A stretch of 64,000 nucleotides of DNA from Apibacter adventoris (GTDB lineage: Bacteria > Bacteroidota > Bacteroidia > Flavobacteriales > Weeksellaceae), in NCBI RefSeq assembly GCF_002964975.1, contig NZ_PSZM01000036.1, positions 62,001 through 126,000 on the forward strand, read 5' to 3'. Shown here in pieces: positions 52,871 through 61,707 of the stretch (positions within the stretch are counted from its first letter, which is position 1; every line of letters begins with the position of its first letter). The position numbers and the translations under genes were made by a program. A model generated the notes under the pieces. It searched no databases. It saw only the letters and a list, made by a program, of their open reading frames with translations, and was not told the DNA's origin.

Positions 52871-55318
52871 TTATTCACGGTAATAAACTCTTTTTACCCT
52901 TGGCGAAATAGAAGTAAGAATTTCATAAGGAATAGTCTGACACCAGTTTGCATATTCACGTAAGCTGGGGCTTTCGCCCAATATAATTACGGAATCTCCT
53001 TCTTTACAAGAAATATCTGTAACATTAATCATCATCATATCCATACATATAGATCCTATAATTGGTGCTTTTTGTCCGTTAACCAGCACATATCCCACTT
53101 CATTTCCTACCAGCCTACGGATTCCGTCAGCATAACCTATAGGAAGAGTAGCAATTATACAATCTTTTTTTGCTTTAAATCTTCTACCATACCCTACCGT
53201 TTCTCCTTTTTTAAGATAATGTAAATTAGATATTACAGTTTTAAGGGTTACTACATTTTCTAAATTTTTCATAGCTTTTGTACTATCTACATATCCGTAC
53301 ATGCCTATTCCAATACGCACAGCGTCAAATTGATATTCCGGATAATTAATAATACCTGTAGTATTGCATATATGCAAAAAAGGAGTATAAGAGATTTCTG
53401 CAATTAATGATTCATAACACTTTTTAAGTTCTTCGGCTTGCTTTCGGGTAAATTCTTCTTCAGATAAATCATCAGATGCAACAAAATGACTAAATATAGA
53501 TTTTACTTCAACAAACGGATTGTCTTTAAGAAAAAGGCCTAGCTGTGTCATTTGCTCAAAATTAAATCCCAGTCTATGCATTCCGGTATCAATTTTTATA
53601 TGTATTGGATACTTTCCTGAAATAGATTTTTCTTTGAGTTTAGATATAAATTTTTCAAGTACACGAAAACTGTATATTTCAGGTTCTAATTGATAATCTA
53701 TAACAGTATCATAGCTGCTGATTTCAGGATTCATAACCATGATAGGAAGGTAAATTCCTTTTTTTCTTAATAAAGCTCCTTCATCTGCAATGGCAACAGC
53801 TAAATAATCTATGTGGTAATATTGAAGGACTTCTGCTACTTCAAAACTACCGATTCCATAAGAAGAAGCTTTTACCATAGCAATAATTTTAGTTTCCGGC
53901 TTTACAAGACTTTGGAAGTAGTTGATGTTTGTCATCAAAGAATGCAAATTAATTTCCATAATAGTATCATGGGACTGAACTTCCAAATGGGCTGCAACTT
54001 TTTCTAATTCAAATTTACGTGCACCTTTTAGTAAAATAGCGGCATCTTTCATTATATAATTATCAAGATGATTAATCAATTCATTTGTAGATAGAAAACA
54101 ATAAATAGATCCCTGAAAAAGATTTCTATATTTGTTTAAACATTCTCCAACTAAAAAAACAGAATTTATTTGGAACGTATTTACCCGTTTAGCTATTTTA
54201 TGATAAAGTTCTTTTTCGGGTGTCTGAGATTGCAATATATCTGAAAGAATTAGTATTTTATTAGGTTTATTTTGTTGGAAAAGAAAGTTAAGGGCTATTT
54301 CCAGTGAAGTAAAATCAGAATTGAATGTATCATTTATAAGAATACAATTATGATTTCCCTTAATCAGCTCCAATCTCATAGAAACCGTCTGCAATTGAAG
54401 GAATTTTTCCTGCATAAATTGAGGACTGAATTCTAATGAATGTAAAACAGCTGTTATACATAAAATATTCTGTATAGAAGCCTCATCTGTAAAAGGAATA
54501 GTAAAAGTTATTTTTTCTCCCAGTATGGAAATTTCAATCTGAGGTTCTATTAGTGAGGTGTTTATTCTAATTAATTGAATGTCTGCATTTTGGTAGCCAA
54601 ATGAAATAAGTTTTTTATGTTTATAATTTTCTCGAATTATTTTTTCAACTTCCTTATTATCATTGTTGTAAATAACAATATGTGAATGTATAAACAGCTT
54701 TATTTTTTCATTAATTAATTCAGTTTTATTAGTAAAATATTCGGAATGTGCAGATAAGACATTTGTAAGGACTCCGATTTGCGGATGGAAAATTTGTTCT
54801 TGTATTTCCATTTCTCCGGGTTTCGATATTCCTACTTCGAAAATACCCAAATTATTATCGTTTTCTGTTTGTAAAAGCGAAAGGGGAAGACCTATTTGAG
54901 AATTATAACTTTTAGGGCTTCTTACAATATTAAACTGTTCCCATAGGCATTGGTAAAGCCATTCTTTAATAATAGTTTTTCCGTTGCTCCCGGTAATGCC
55001 TATAGAAGGAAAATTAAATTGCGAAATATGATATGCAGCCCATTTTTGTAAAGTCTTTAGAGGGTTTTTAACGACTAGGTAGCTGCAATCTTTATGAAGA
55101 ATAGGGATATGTGTACAAATAAATATACGAATGGATTTTTGATAGGCTTCTTCCATATAAATATGTCCGTCATGAATTCCTTGTATAGCTATAAATACCC
55201 CGTTTTCAGGATTAACTATAGTGCGGCTATCATAAAAGATATGAGTAATTTTTTTATCAGGGTTGCCTACAATTTCAGCATCCGTAATTTTTGCTAATTG
55301 AGAAAGTGTATAATTCAT
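52871..55318 (-). CDS. Bifunctional MurF ligase / alanine racemase
   Basis: 815 residues, a fusion known in Bacteroidota. The N-terminal ~455 residues are MurF-like (GITGSNGKT P-loop at 108-115, FEVGISKPGEM near 176, NDTFNSDFTSL near 330), joining D-Ala-D-Ala to the UDP-MurNAc-tripeptide. The C-terminal ~360 residues are alanine racemase: the PLP lysine in AMVKASSYGIG near 485, and the second base region with GYADGIRR near 738. One protein thus makes D-Ala and adds the dipeptide, though Ddl is still needed between the two steps. It is 29 bases downstream of tdk on the same strand. Confidence 0.94.
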   Translation of the reverse strand: MNYTLSQLAKITDAEIVGNPDKKITHIFYDSRTIVNPENGVFIAIQGIHDGHIYMEEAYQKSIRIFICTHIPILHKDCSYLVVKNPLKTLQKWAAYHISQFNFPSIGITGSNGKTIIKEWLYQCLWEQFNIVRSPKSYNSQIGLPLSLLQTENDNNLGIFEVGISKPGEMEIQEQIFHPQIGVLTNVLSAHSEYFTNKTELINEKIKLFIHSHIVIYNNDNKEVEKIIRENYKHKKLISFGYQNADIQLIRINTSLIEPQIEISILGEKITFTIPFTDEASIQNILCITAVLHSLEFSPQFMQEKFLQLQTVSMRLELIKGNHNCILINDTFNSDFTSLEIALNFLFQQNKPNKILILSDILQSQTPEKELYHKIAKRVNTFQINSVFLVGECLNKYRNLFQGSIYCFLSTNELINHLDNYIMKDAAILLKGARKFELEKVAAHLEVQSHDTIMEINLHSLMTNINYFQSLVKPETKIIAMVKASSYGIGSFEVAEVLQYYHIDYLAVAIADEGALLRKKGIYLPIMVMNPEISSYDTVIDYQLEPEIYSFRVLEKFISKLKEKSISGKYPIHIKIDTGMHRLGFNFEQMTQLGLFLKDNPFVEVKSIFSHFVASDDLSEEEFTRKQAEELKKCYESLIAEISYTPFLHICNTTGIINYPEYQFDAVRIGIGMYGYVDSTKAMKNLENVVTLKTVISNLHYLKKGETVGYGRRFKAKKDCIIATLPIGYADGIRRLVGNEVGYVLVNGQKAPIIGSICMDMMMINVTDISCKEGDSVIILGESPSLREYANWCQTIPYEILTSISPRVKRVYYRE

Positions 55319-55347
55319 AAAAATGAGATAGGAAAGTAATATTCAAT

Positions 55348-55950
55348 TTATTCTGGAGTATTTTTCTCTCGGTCTTTCTGTAATATTTCCCAAAAAGCCT
55401 GACGACTTAAAGGCTCATAATGCTCTTTTTCACCTAATTCTACTAAGTTTGTTCCCGGAGTAATACGATGTGAGTAATTTGCCAGATTTCCAGTTTTTAC
55501 ACATATAGCATGTACTTTTGTCACATATTCTGCAGTAGCCATTAAAAAAGGCATAGGTCCAAAAGGACGTCCCATAAAATCCATATCTAACCCTGCTACT
55601 ATTATTCTTTTTCCTTGGTTTGCCAGTAAATTGCAAACATCTACAATAGCATCACTAAAAAATTGTGCTTCGTCAATGCCTATTACATCACAATCTGCAG
55701 CTAATAATGGAATTTCTAAAGGATTGTCTATAGGAGTACTTAAAATAGAAGTTTGGTCGTGTGAAACTACAAGTTCTTCATCATAGCGAGTATCCATTGA
55801 AGGTTTGAAAATTTCAACTTTTTGTTTTGCAAATTTAGCACGATTCAACCTTCGGATTAATTCTTCGGTTTTACCCGAAAACATCGATCCGCAAATTACT
55901 TCGATCCAACCACTTTGTTTAACGCTATTTATTGTATTTTCAAGAAACAT
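55348..55950 (-). CDS. tdk: Thymidine kinase (type II), zinc cysteines lost
   Basis: 200 residues. It phosphorylates thymidine and deoxyuridine with ATP. P-loop [14 protein letters not shown] at 21-34, catalytic E94 in GIDEAQFF, and the lasso YSHRITPG near 159 are intact. Of the four zinc cysteines of the family only C150 remains; the others are T153, S182 and A185 (CVKTG and YEPLSRQAF). The structural zinc is therefore probably absent, as in related Bacteroidota. First gene of a tdk-murF/alr transcript. Confidence 0.94.
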   Translation of the reverse strand: MFLENTINSVKQSGWIEVICGSMFSGKTEELIRRLNRAKFAKQKVEIFKPSMDTRYDEELVVSHDQTSILSTPIDNPLEIPLLAADCDVIGIDEAQFFSDAIVDVCNLLANQGKRIIVAGLDMDFMGRPFGPMPFLMATAEYVTKVHAICVKTGNLANYSHRITPGTNLVELGEKEHYEPLSRQAFWEILQKDREKNTPE

Positions 55951-55983
55951 TTGTAAATTCGAACTTTAAAAAACTACTTTTTA

Positions 55984-55991
55984 CAAAAGTA
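55984..55991 (-). promoter_or_regulatory. -7 element of tdk
   Basis: Reads TACTTTTG on the minus strand, 33 bases before the ATG at 55950. Confidence 0.6.
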
Positions 55992-56022
55992 AAAATTAAA
56001 GGATATAATAAAAAGAGATTTT

Positions 56023-56709
56023 ATGAACAATCAGGAACAGTTTCAAAATGAATTACTCAAAGATTTTAAAGACCTTGTAAATGAATTGAGTCAAATCAAG
56101 ACTTTTTCGGGTTTGATGATACATCAACAAAAAATCCAATATTTATATGAAAAATTTATTTTTCTAAAACAATTGAATAATTTAAAATATTCACAAATTC
56201 TAGATCCTGTTTTCTCAAATTCCTCAGAAATTCAAAAAGGAGTTTCTGAAAGTACTTTAGAACAAGAAGTAGACACTCCTACATCAGTAGAATCTGTTGA
56301 GGAAAATGAAAATGTTTCAACACCAGAATTTGTGCAGGAAAGTAATTTAGATAGTGATAATAAAGAAAATTTTTCATCAGAAGAAAATATACAAGAATTA
56401 CAGGTAATAGAGAAAGATATTAAACTTACCCCACTTAATGTGGAAATTGCAGAAATAAAACCTCAAGAAAAAACAAAAACTTTCGAACCTATTCATTTAG
56501 ATTTTAATGATTCTATAGCTTTTATTAGTCAACTATTTAATGGCAGCAAAGCAGATATGGACAAAGAGTTTGCAGTATTAAATAATACTCAAAGCATAGA
56601 AGAGGCAAGAAAATGGATGGAAGAAATGTTTCATACTTATAATTGGAAAAATAAAGAGGAATTTGTTGAACGATTATCTGGGTTAATTATTAATCGCTTT
56701 GAATTATAA
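56023..56709 (+). CDS. Conserved-looking hypothetical acidic protein
   Basis: 228 residues, no family recognised. Three parts are visible: an N-terminal helical region (1-65, hydrophobic heptads), a disordered Glu/Ser-rich linker (about 66-150), and a C-terminal helical domain (IHLDFNDSIAFISQLFNGS to the end, read in parts) with an Asp/Trp-rich EARKWMEEMFHTYNWKN. No signal peptide, so it is cytoplasmic. It ends 6 bases before rsmI and probably shares its transcript. The stable C-terminal fold suggests a real, conserved gene. Confidence 0.7.
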   Translation: MNNQEQFQNELLKDFKDLVNELSQIKTFSGLMIHQQKIQYLYEKFIFLKQLNNLKYSQILDPVFSNSSEIQKGVSESTLEQEVDTPTSVESVEENENVSTPEFVQESNLDSDNKENFSSEENIQELQVIEKDIKLTPLNVEIAEIKPQEKTKTFEPIHLDFNDSIAFISQLFNGSKADMDKEFAVLNNTQSIEEARKWMEEMFHTYNWKNKEEFVERLSGLIINRFEL

Positions 56710-56715
56710 TATTTG

Positions 56716-57390
56716 ATGGGGGGAAAATTATATTTAATACCTACACCTATTGGAAATTTAGAAGATATTACGCTTAGAGCAATTCGTATATTACAAGAAG
56801 TAGACTTAATATTGGCAGAGGATACTCGTACTTCTGGAAAATTGCTTAAGCATTATGAAATACAAACCCCCATGCAATCCTATCATTTACATAATGAACA
56901 TCAAAAAACTCATTTATATCTTAACTATATAGAAGAAGGTAAAAATATTGCAGTTATTACGGATGCTGGTACACCAGGAATTTCTGATCCGGGGTATATG
57001 CTAGTAAAGGCTTGTGTAGATAAAAATATTATAGTAGAATGTTTACCCGGAGCAACCGCATTTGTGCCGGCTTTAGTAGTATCAGGTCTTCCATCTCACG
57101 AATTTTTATTTGTTGGTTTTCTACCACAAAAAAAAGGAAGGCAGACTAAATTGAAAGATTTATCAGAAGAAAAAAGAACCATAATTTTATATGAAAGCCC
57201 GCATAAGATAATTAATACCTTAGAACAAATAGCCCTGTTGTTTGGAGCTGACAGGAGAATTAGTTTAAGTAGAGAAATCACTAAAATTTACGAAGAAACA
57301 TTAAGGGGTGAAGTTTCTGTAATCTTAGAAAAATGCAAAGAAAAACCTTTGAAAGGAGAAATAGTTTTATTAATTGAAGGTAAAAAATGA
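56716..57390 (+). CDS. rsmI: 16S rRNA 2'-O-ribose C1402 methyltransferase RsmI
   Basis: 224 residues from the ATG at 56716. It methylates the 2'-OH of C1402 in 16S rRNA. The tetrapyrrole-methylase-like fold is clear: LIPTPIGNLEDITLRAI at the start, AEDTRTSGKLL near 35, ITDAGTPGISDPGY near 83, LPGATAFVPALVVSGLP near 112, and ILYESPHKI near 155. Its stop overlaps the ATG of the Rrf2 regulator gene by 4 bases. Confidence 0.95.
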   Translation: MGGKLYLIPTPIGNLEDITLRAIRILQEVDLILAEDTRTSGKLLKHYEIQTPMQSYHLHNEHQKTHLYLNYIEEGKNIAVITDAGTPGISDPGYMLVKACVDKNIIVECLPGATAFVPALVVSGLPSHEFLFVGFLPQKKGRQTKLKDLSEEKRTIILYESPHKIINTLEQIALLFGADRRISLSREITKIYEETLRGEVSVILEKCKEKPLKGEIVLLIEGKK

Positions 57391-57806
57391 TTTCAAACCG
57401 ATGTAAATATGCTTTAAAAGCTCTGATTTATATTGCTAAGCAAGATAAAGCAAAAAGCGTATTATCATCTGAAATATCAAAAGATGAAAATATTCCTAAA
57501 AAATTTCTGGAAAATATTTTAAGAGATTTGAAAAATGCCCAATTTTTAACCAGTAAAAGAGGGGCTAGGGGAGGGTATAAATTAAATAAAGAACCGGAAG
57601 AGGTTACTCTTATAGAAATTATCCGATTAATGGATGGTCCCATTGCCTTGTTGCCTTGCGTCTCGCTTATGTATCATCAAACGTGTGATACATGCATGAC
57701 AGAAGAAACTTGTAGTATACGTAATGTATTTATTGAAGTGAGAGATGCTACTTTAGATATTTATCAAAAAACCACATTGGCGGGTTTGGTTAAAAAAGAA
57801 AAATAA
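57387..57806 (+). CDS. Rrf2-family transcriptional regulator
   Basis: 139 residues. Winged helix with MISNRCKYALKALIYIAKQ and the wing KRGARGGYKL near 58. The C-terminal half has C91, C100, C103 and C109 (LPCVSLMYHQTCDTCMTEETC), a spacing that could ligate an Fe-S cluster, as in IscR/NsrR/RsrR. It may therefore sense iron-sulfur status, NO or redox. The target is unknown; the inverted repeat before sufC is one candidate. Coupled to rsmI by an ATGA overlap. Confidence 0.88.
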   Translation: MISNRCKYALKALIYIAKQDKAKSVLSSEISKDENIPKKFLENILRDLKNAQFLTSKRGARGGYKLNKEPEEVTLIEIIRLMDGPIALLPCVSLMYHQTCDTCMTEETCSIRNVFIEVRDATLDIYQKTTLAGLVKKEK

Positions 57807-57808
57807 TA

Positions 57809-57816
57809 TACATTTG
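57809..57816 (+). promoter_or_regulatory. -7 element of tRNA-Ala
   Basis: TACATTTG ends 18 bases before the tRNA 5' end. Confidence 0.55.
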
Positions 57817-57834
57817 CAACTTAAAATTTAAAGA

Positions 57835-57908
57835 GGGGCTGTAGCTCAGCTGGCTAGAGTGTTAGACTGGCAGTCTAAAGGTCGTGGGTTCGAGCCCCAT
57901 CAGCTCCA
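57835..57908 (+). tRNA. tRNA-Ala (GGC)
   Basis: A 74-nt cloverleaf: acceptor GGGGCTG/CAGCTCC with the G3-U70 pair that identifies alanine tRNAs, anticodon stem TTAGA/TCTAA with loop CTGGCAG (anticodon GGC), T loop TTCGAGC, discriminator A, CCA not encoded. The D stem has one G-U pair. Confidence 0.95.
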
Positions 57909-57918
57909 CTTTTTTTGC

Positions 57919-57957
57919 AAGGCAACAAATTGATAATCAATTTATTGCCTTTATTAT
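57919..57957 (+). terminator. Terminator after tRNA-Ala
   Basis: AGGCAA-c-AAATTGAT pairs with ATCAATTT-a-TTGCCT; the single mismatch is c/a. TTTATTATTTC follows. Confidence 0.65.
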
Positions 57958-58205
57958 TTCACTAATTCTTGGCTGAAAAATTTACGATTAAACTATTACT
58001 TTGATTTTTTTAATGAATGTAACCATTTAATTATAGGTTATTATTATAAAAATAAATGAAAATTTAGTAAAATTTATTTATATAAATTAAGTTTAAAAAT
58101 TACCAGAAAAAGCTTTTTATAGTGGAGATTTAATTTATATGCAAAGTTATTTTTCGTTAATAAACTTAATTATGTTCTACAAAATATCAAAATAATAATT
58201 TATAA
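57958..58205. other. AT-rich gap without recognised elements
   Basis: About 250 bases between the tRNA-Ala terminator and the stop of the CPBP protease gene. No ORF or convincing structure seen. Confidence 0.5.
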
Positions 58206-59090
58206 TTAATTATGCATTTTTTGATTTTTAATGTTAAAGGCATAATCTATTATAAAAACAGTTAATACCGAAAGGATCATTAATACCCCTATAGGTCCAA
58301 ATAAATCATTAAAGTTTATTTGTGTAAATACTAATGTTCGTGATGTTGCATTAAAACCTCCATGAAGAGCAGCAATAACAAATAGACATTTTGTGTTTTT
58401 TAATGCAAAAGAAAAATAAAAAGACATTGGTATACATAAGAATACCATCATTATTATTCCTAAAAAAGGATGTGATGGGTAATTATGGCCGCATAAGATT
58501 ATAGGCGCATGCCATATGCCCCAAATAATACCAATTAAAACATTTTTTTTAAAAAAAGATAGGTTAATATTTTTTTCTAGAAACCCTCTCCAGCCAATTT
58601 CTTCACCCAATGCAATAATCCCATTTACAGAAATAGATGACAATAAACAAGAAATAAATGTCATGAGAATTAGAAAAAATAATAGATAATCTGTTTTTAA
58701 AAAAGAAGGTAGCTTTTTAATTATTTCAGGATCTAACTGGATATAATTAGTTACTAATCTTCCAAATACTTCAATTTCTAATACATTTCCTAATAAATAC
58801 CCATAAGCCATAACTAAAATAGGAATAAATAAGTTCGTTATTAATAAATATTTAAAAGTTTGTTTCCAGTTAATATTTTTAAAATTTAATTGAAATTTTT
58901 CGGTTATTTCTAAAAACTTCTTTTTTTCTACTATAAATGCTACAATAGAAGGAGTAAGCATTAATAATATATAAAGAAAAAGTAGAAAAGGGTTAAAAGG
59001 ATTTTGTGTTTTTGGGATATTCCACATTATTATACCTATTATCCCAGATAAAATATAACATATGGTTATAAATACAGTTACTTTTTTCAT
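58206..59090 (-). CDS. CPBP-family intramembrane glutamic protease
   Basis: 294 residues with eight hydrophobic helices. The three ABI/CAAX-protease motifs are intact: EEIGWRGFL near residue 162 (catalytic Glu pair), GIIWGIWHAPI near 186 (His) and AALHGGFNA near 240 (His). Bacterial members process peptides or signal in membrane pathways; the substrate is unknown. Single-gene unit with its own promoter. CPBP genes near bacteriocin loci give immunity, but no bacteriocin gene is seen here. Confidence 0.88.
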   Translation of the reverse strand: MKKVTVFITICYILSGIIGIIMWNIPKTQNPFNPFLLFLYILLMLTPSIVAFIVEKKKFLEITEKFQLNFKNINWKQTFKYLLITNLFIPILVMAYGYLLGNVLEIEVFGRLVTNYIQLDPEIIKKLPSFLKTDYLLFFLILMTFISCLLSSISVNGIIALGEEIGWRGFLEKNINLSFFKKNVLIGIIWGIWHAPIILCGHNYPSHPFLGIIMMVFLCIPMSFYFSFALKNTKCLFVIAALHGGFNATSRTLVFTQINFNDLFGPIGVLMILSVLTVFIIDYAFNIKNQKMHN

Positions 59091-59120
59091 AAATATAAAA
59101 AATATAGTTAATTTTGTTTA

Positions 59121-59128
59121 CAAACATA
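59121..59128 (-). promoter_or_regulatory. -7 element of the CPBP protease gene
   Basis: Reads TATGTTTG on the minus strand, 30 bases before the ATG at 59090. Confidence 0.5.
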
Positions 59129-59280
59129 CATTTTTTAAATCATAAATTAATTAAAAAATATTTATGTTTAAGTATTTAAGGATAATTTCTTTCTATTATA
59201 AAAATAACAAAAATATGTCTTTTATTTTTTAATTGGTTTTAATGTTTTTTTGTATTTATACTTATTTCAAAATATAAAAT

Positions 59281-59877
59281 TTACATATCCAAAGATAGTT
59301 GAGTAGGAATAAGTTTAAAAGATTTTCTATGATAAGGAGTTATTCCATTATCAATAATAGCCTGTCTATGTTCAGCGGTAGGATATCCTTTATTTTTCTT
59401 CCATTGATATTGCGGATATTCACTATCTAAATTTGTCATTAATTGATCTCTATAATTTTTTGCTAATATAGAAGCTGCCGCTATATTCATATAATTAGCA
59501 TCTCCTTTTACTGCACAAATAAAAGGAATTTCCTTATATTTTTTAAAACGATTCCCATCTACCACTAAAAAATCCGGTTTTTGAATGAGTTTTTCTAGGG
59601 CTTTATGCATGGCAAGAAAACTAGCGTTTAATATATTGATTTTATCAATTTCTTCTGGAGGTACTTCAGCAATAGCATAATCCAAAGCATTATTTTTAAT
59701 AATTATATCTAGTTCAATTCTTTTTTTTTCACTTAGTTGTTTAGAGTCATTAATTAAAGGGTTAAAAAAATCTTTGGGTAATATAACTGCTGCAGCTACT
59801 ACCGGACCAGCTAAGCAGCCCCTTCCTACCTCGTCTAAGGCAGCTTCATATGAAAAATTTGAATAACGTTTTTTCAT
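59281..59877 (-). CDS. rnhB: Ribonuclease HII
   Basis: 198 residues. It cuts RNA in RNA-DNA hybrids and single ribonucleotides in DNA. Catalytic acidic residues are D15 and E16 in LDEVGRGCLAGPVVAAAVIL, with further Asp in VVDGNRF near 107 and the GDANYMNIAAASILAK block near 125. It follows the NlpC/P60 gene by 41 bases in the leftward run. Confidence 0.96.
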   Translation of the reverse strand: MKKRYSNFSYEAALDEVGRGCLAGPVVAAAVILPKDFFNPLINDSKQLSEKKRIELDIIIKNNALDYAIAEVPPEEIDKINILNASFLAMHKALEKLIQKPDFLVVDGNRFKKYKEIPFICAVKGDANYMNIAAASILAKNYRDQLMTNLDSEYPQYQWKKNKGYPTAEHRQAIIDNGITPYHRKSFKLIPTQLSLDM

Positions 59878-59918
59878 ATAATAAATATATGTTTTAGATC
59901 ACTTAACAAATAAGAAAA

Positions 59919-60689
59919 TTAAAATATTTTTCTAATAAAACGTAATTGATGTGTGTATCGGTTTATCTCAGAGTTAAAAATACCTGTATAATCTAAATTA
60001 TCAATACGGACTTTTCCGTGTGCGTGTAAAATTTTTTGTTCAGGAAGAACAAAACCAACATGAATAATTTTCCCTTCAGAATTTTCAAAAAAAGCAAGAT
60101 CACCCGGTTCAGATTCTTCTATAAAACTTAAAACTTCGCCTATTTCTGCCTGTTGATAGGCATCTCTTGGGAGTTTATACCCGCAAATTTTATATACCAT
60201 TTGAGTAAATCCACTACAATCAATACCATAAGTAGATTTCCCTCCCCATAAATAAGGGGTATTTATATATTTAAAAGCAAAATCCAGAATTTTTTCTTTG
60301 GTTTGTTTGCCTTTGATTAAACTATCCTCAATAAAAAATTTTTTACTTTGTATCAATTGGAAAGTATCGGGTTCTTGTAAGGTATGGATTTCTGCGCCGA
60401 TGGTTACAGGGAAAGGTTTATGATCATAGACCAATAAACCAAAAGGTTCTGAAATAAAAGAAGTTTCCTGAGATAAGGCACTATATTCAAGATCACTTAA
60501 CATTAAAATTTGCTTAATATCTACCCATCCTTCATATCCATCAAAAATAATTTTAATTTTCACCCAATTTTTTAAAACTTCCAGAACCTCAACAAATTCG
60601 CCAAACAAAATTTGTGTAATCATTTCAGAAGTATCTGAGGGCTCTTTTCTTACGGGAGATACACTTACCTGGCAGATAGATTTACTCAT
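59919..60689 (-). CDS. NlpC/P60 peptidoglycan endopeptidase with SH3 domains
   Basis: 256 residues. Two bacterial SH3-like domains (about 5-120: KEPSDTSEMITQILFGEFVEVLE in parts, then a second near 62) precede a C40 cysteine peptidase domain: TPYLWGGKSTYGIDCSGF (Cys near 157), GDLAFFENSEGKIIHVGF (His near 209) and HAHGKVRID. It resembles the dipeptidyl-peptidase VI/YkfC type that cleaves gamma-D-Glu-DAP in recycled muropeptides. No signal peptide is seen, which fits a cytoplasmic recycling role. It starts 2 bases after the upstream O-methyltransferase stop. Confidence 0.88.
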   Translation of the reverse strand: MSKSICQVSVSPVRKEPSDTSEMITQILFGEFVEVLEVLKNWVKIKIIFDGYEGWVDIKQILMLSDLEYSALSQETSFISEPFGLLVYDHKPFPVTIGAEIHTLQEPDTFQLIQSKKFFIEDSLIKGKQTKEKILDFAFKYINTPYLWGGKSTYGIDCSGFTQMVYKICGYKLPRDAYQQAEIGEVLSFIEESEPGDLAFFENSEGKIIHVGFVLPEQKILHAHGKVRIDNLDYTGIFNSEINRYTHQLRFIRKIF

Positions 60690-60691
60690 AC

Positions 60692-61324
60692 TTATTTCTT
60701 ACGGATAATACTTATTCCATCTCTAATCGGTAAAATAACCACCTCTACGGAATCATTCAATTTTATCATTTTATTAAATTTTCGGATAGCCTCTGTTTTT
60801 TTATCCTTTGCATCTCCTACTACCTTGCCTTTCCATAATATATTATCGGCAAGAACTATTCCTCCTTTTTTTAATTTAGGCAATAGTATATTTATATAAT
60901 CTGAATAAGATTCTTTATCTGCATCCAGAAAAACCAAATCAATACCATCTTCTATATTGGGAAGGATTTCTATAGCTTCTCCTATCTTGTAATTAATCAA
61001 ATTGGAAAATTGAGACTGACGAAAATATTTCTCAGGTATATAAGAAGTTTCTAAATTTTTGTCTATTGTTATGATCTTTCCGTTTTTATTTAACCCTTCT
61101 GCGAGACATAGAGTAGAATAACCGGTAAATGTTCCCACCTCTACGATAAGATTGGGATTTATAATTTTAGAAATAATACTTAAAATTCTACCTTGTAGAT
61201 ATCCCGAAATCATATGGGGTTGTGTTGTCTTTTGGTATGTTTCTCGTCTTAGCTGAGCTAATATTTCAGGTTCATCTTCACTATTTTGTTCAATATATAA
61301 TTCTAAATCTTTTGTAAGGTCCAT
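60692..61324 (-). CDS. Caffeoyl-CoA O-methyltransferase-like methyltransferase
   Basis: 210 residues. Class I methyltransferase: LIVEVGTFTGYSTLCLAEGL near residue 57 (SAM motif I), ITIDKNLE (acidic loop), DLVFLDADKESYSDY near 131 (metal-binding DADK) and VLADNILWKGKV near 160. This family (COMT-like, YrrM) methylates catechol-like hydroxyls or, in some bacteria, wobble uridine of tRNA (TrmR); the choice is open. First gene of the leftward run with NlpC/P60 and rnhB. Confidence 0.87.
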   Translation of the reverse strand: MDLTKDLELYIEQNSEDEPEILAQLRRETYQKTTQPHMISGYLQGRILSIISKIINPNLIVEVGTFTGYSTLCLAEGLNKNGKIITIDKNLETSYIPEKYFRQSQFSNLINYKIGEAIEILPNIEDGIDLVFLDADKESYSDYINILLPKLKKGGIVLADNILWKGKVVGDAKDKKTEAIRKFNKMIKLNDSVEVVILPIRDGISIIRKK

Positions 61325-61346
61325 TATTGTTTACTGTCTTTTATCA

Positions 61347-61354
61347 CAAAATTA
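61347..61354 (-). promoter_or_regulatory. -7 element of the O-methyltransferase-NlpC-rnhB run
   Basis: Reads TAATTTTG on the minus strand, 22 bases before the ATG at 61324. Confidence 0.5.
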
Positions 61355-61651
61355 ATTAAAAAAATAAGTAAATAAGTTTTTTAGTAAAAATAGTATTTCT
61401 TAAAAAGTAAATAAAGCTAAAAATATGTTTATAAACAAATTGTAATGATGTAAATAAAAATAAATAGCAAAGAAAGATGATTAAAAATATTTAAAGTTAA
61501 ATTCTATTTAGAATAAGATAAAATCAAAACTTATAATGCCTTGAAAATAAAATGAAAAAGAAATTATCAAAGTGATTTTTTTAATAATAAAATGCATATA
61601 CAGAATAGTAAACTAATTATTTAGATATATTAAAATTTGTTTTTTATAAAA
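61355..61651. other. AT-rich gap without recognised elements
   Basis: About 300 bases between two divergent transcription units. No ORF, stable hairpin or repeat seen before the ATTTTGGCAT site. Confidence 0.5.
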
Positions 61652-61660
61652 TTTTGGCAT
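61651..61660 (+). promoter_or_regulatory. ATTTTGGCAT element upstream of the YegP-like gene
   Basis: Identical over 10 bases to the site before groES, and in both cases followed after one or two bases by TTTTT. It lies 47 bases before the ATG. No TAnnTTTG element is seen between it and the gene. Confidence 0.4.
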
Positions 61661-61707
61661 GATTTTTACTATGATTATGTCATATTAACACTAAAAAATA
61701 AAGAATT

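Noticed and set aside
58206-59090. Bacteriocin immunity locus around the CPBP protease
   Set aside because: No small leader-bearing peptide gene or peptidase-transporter is nearby.
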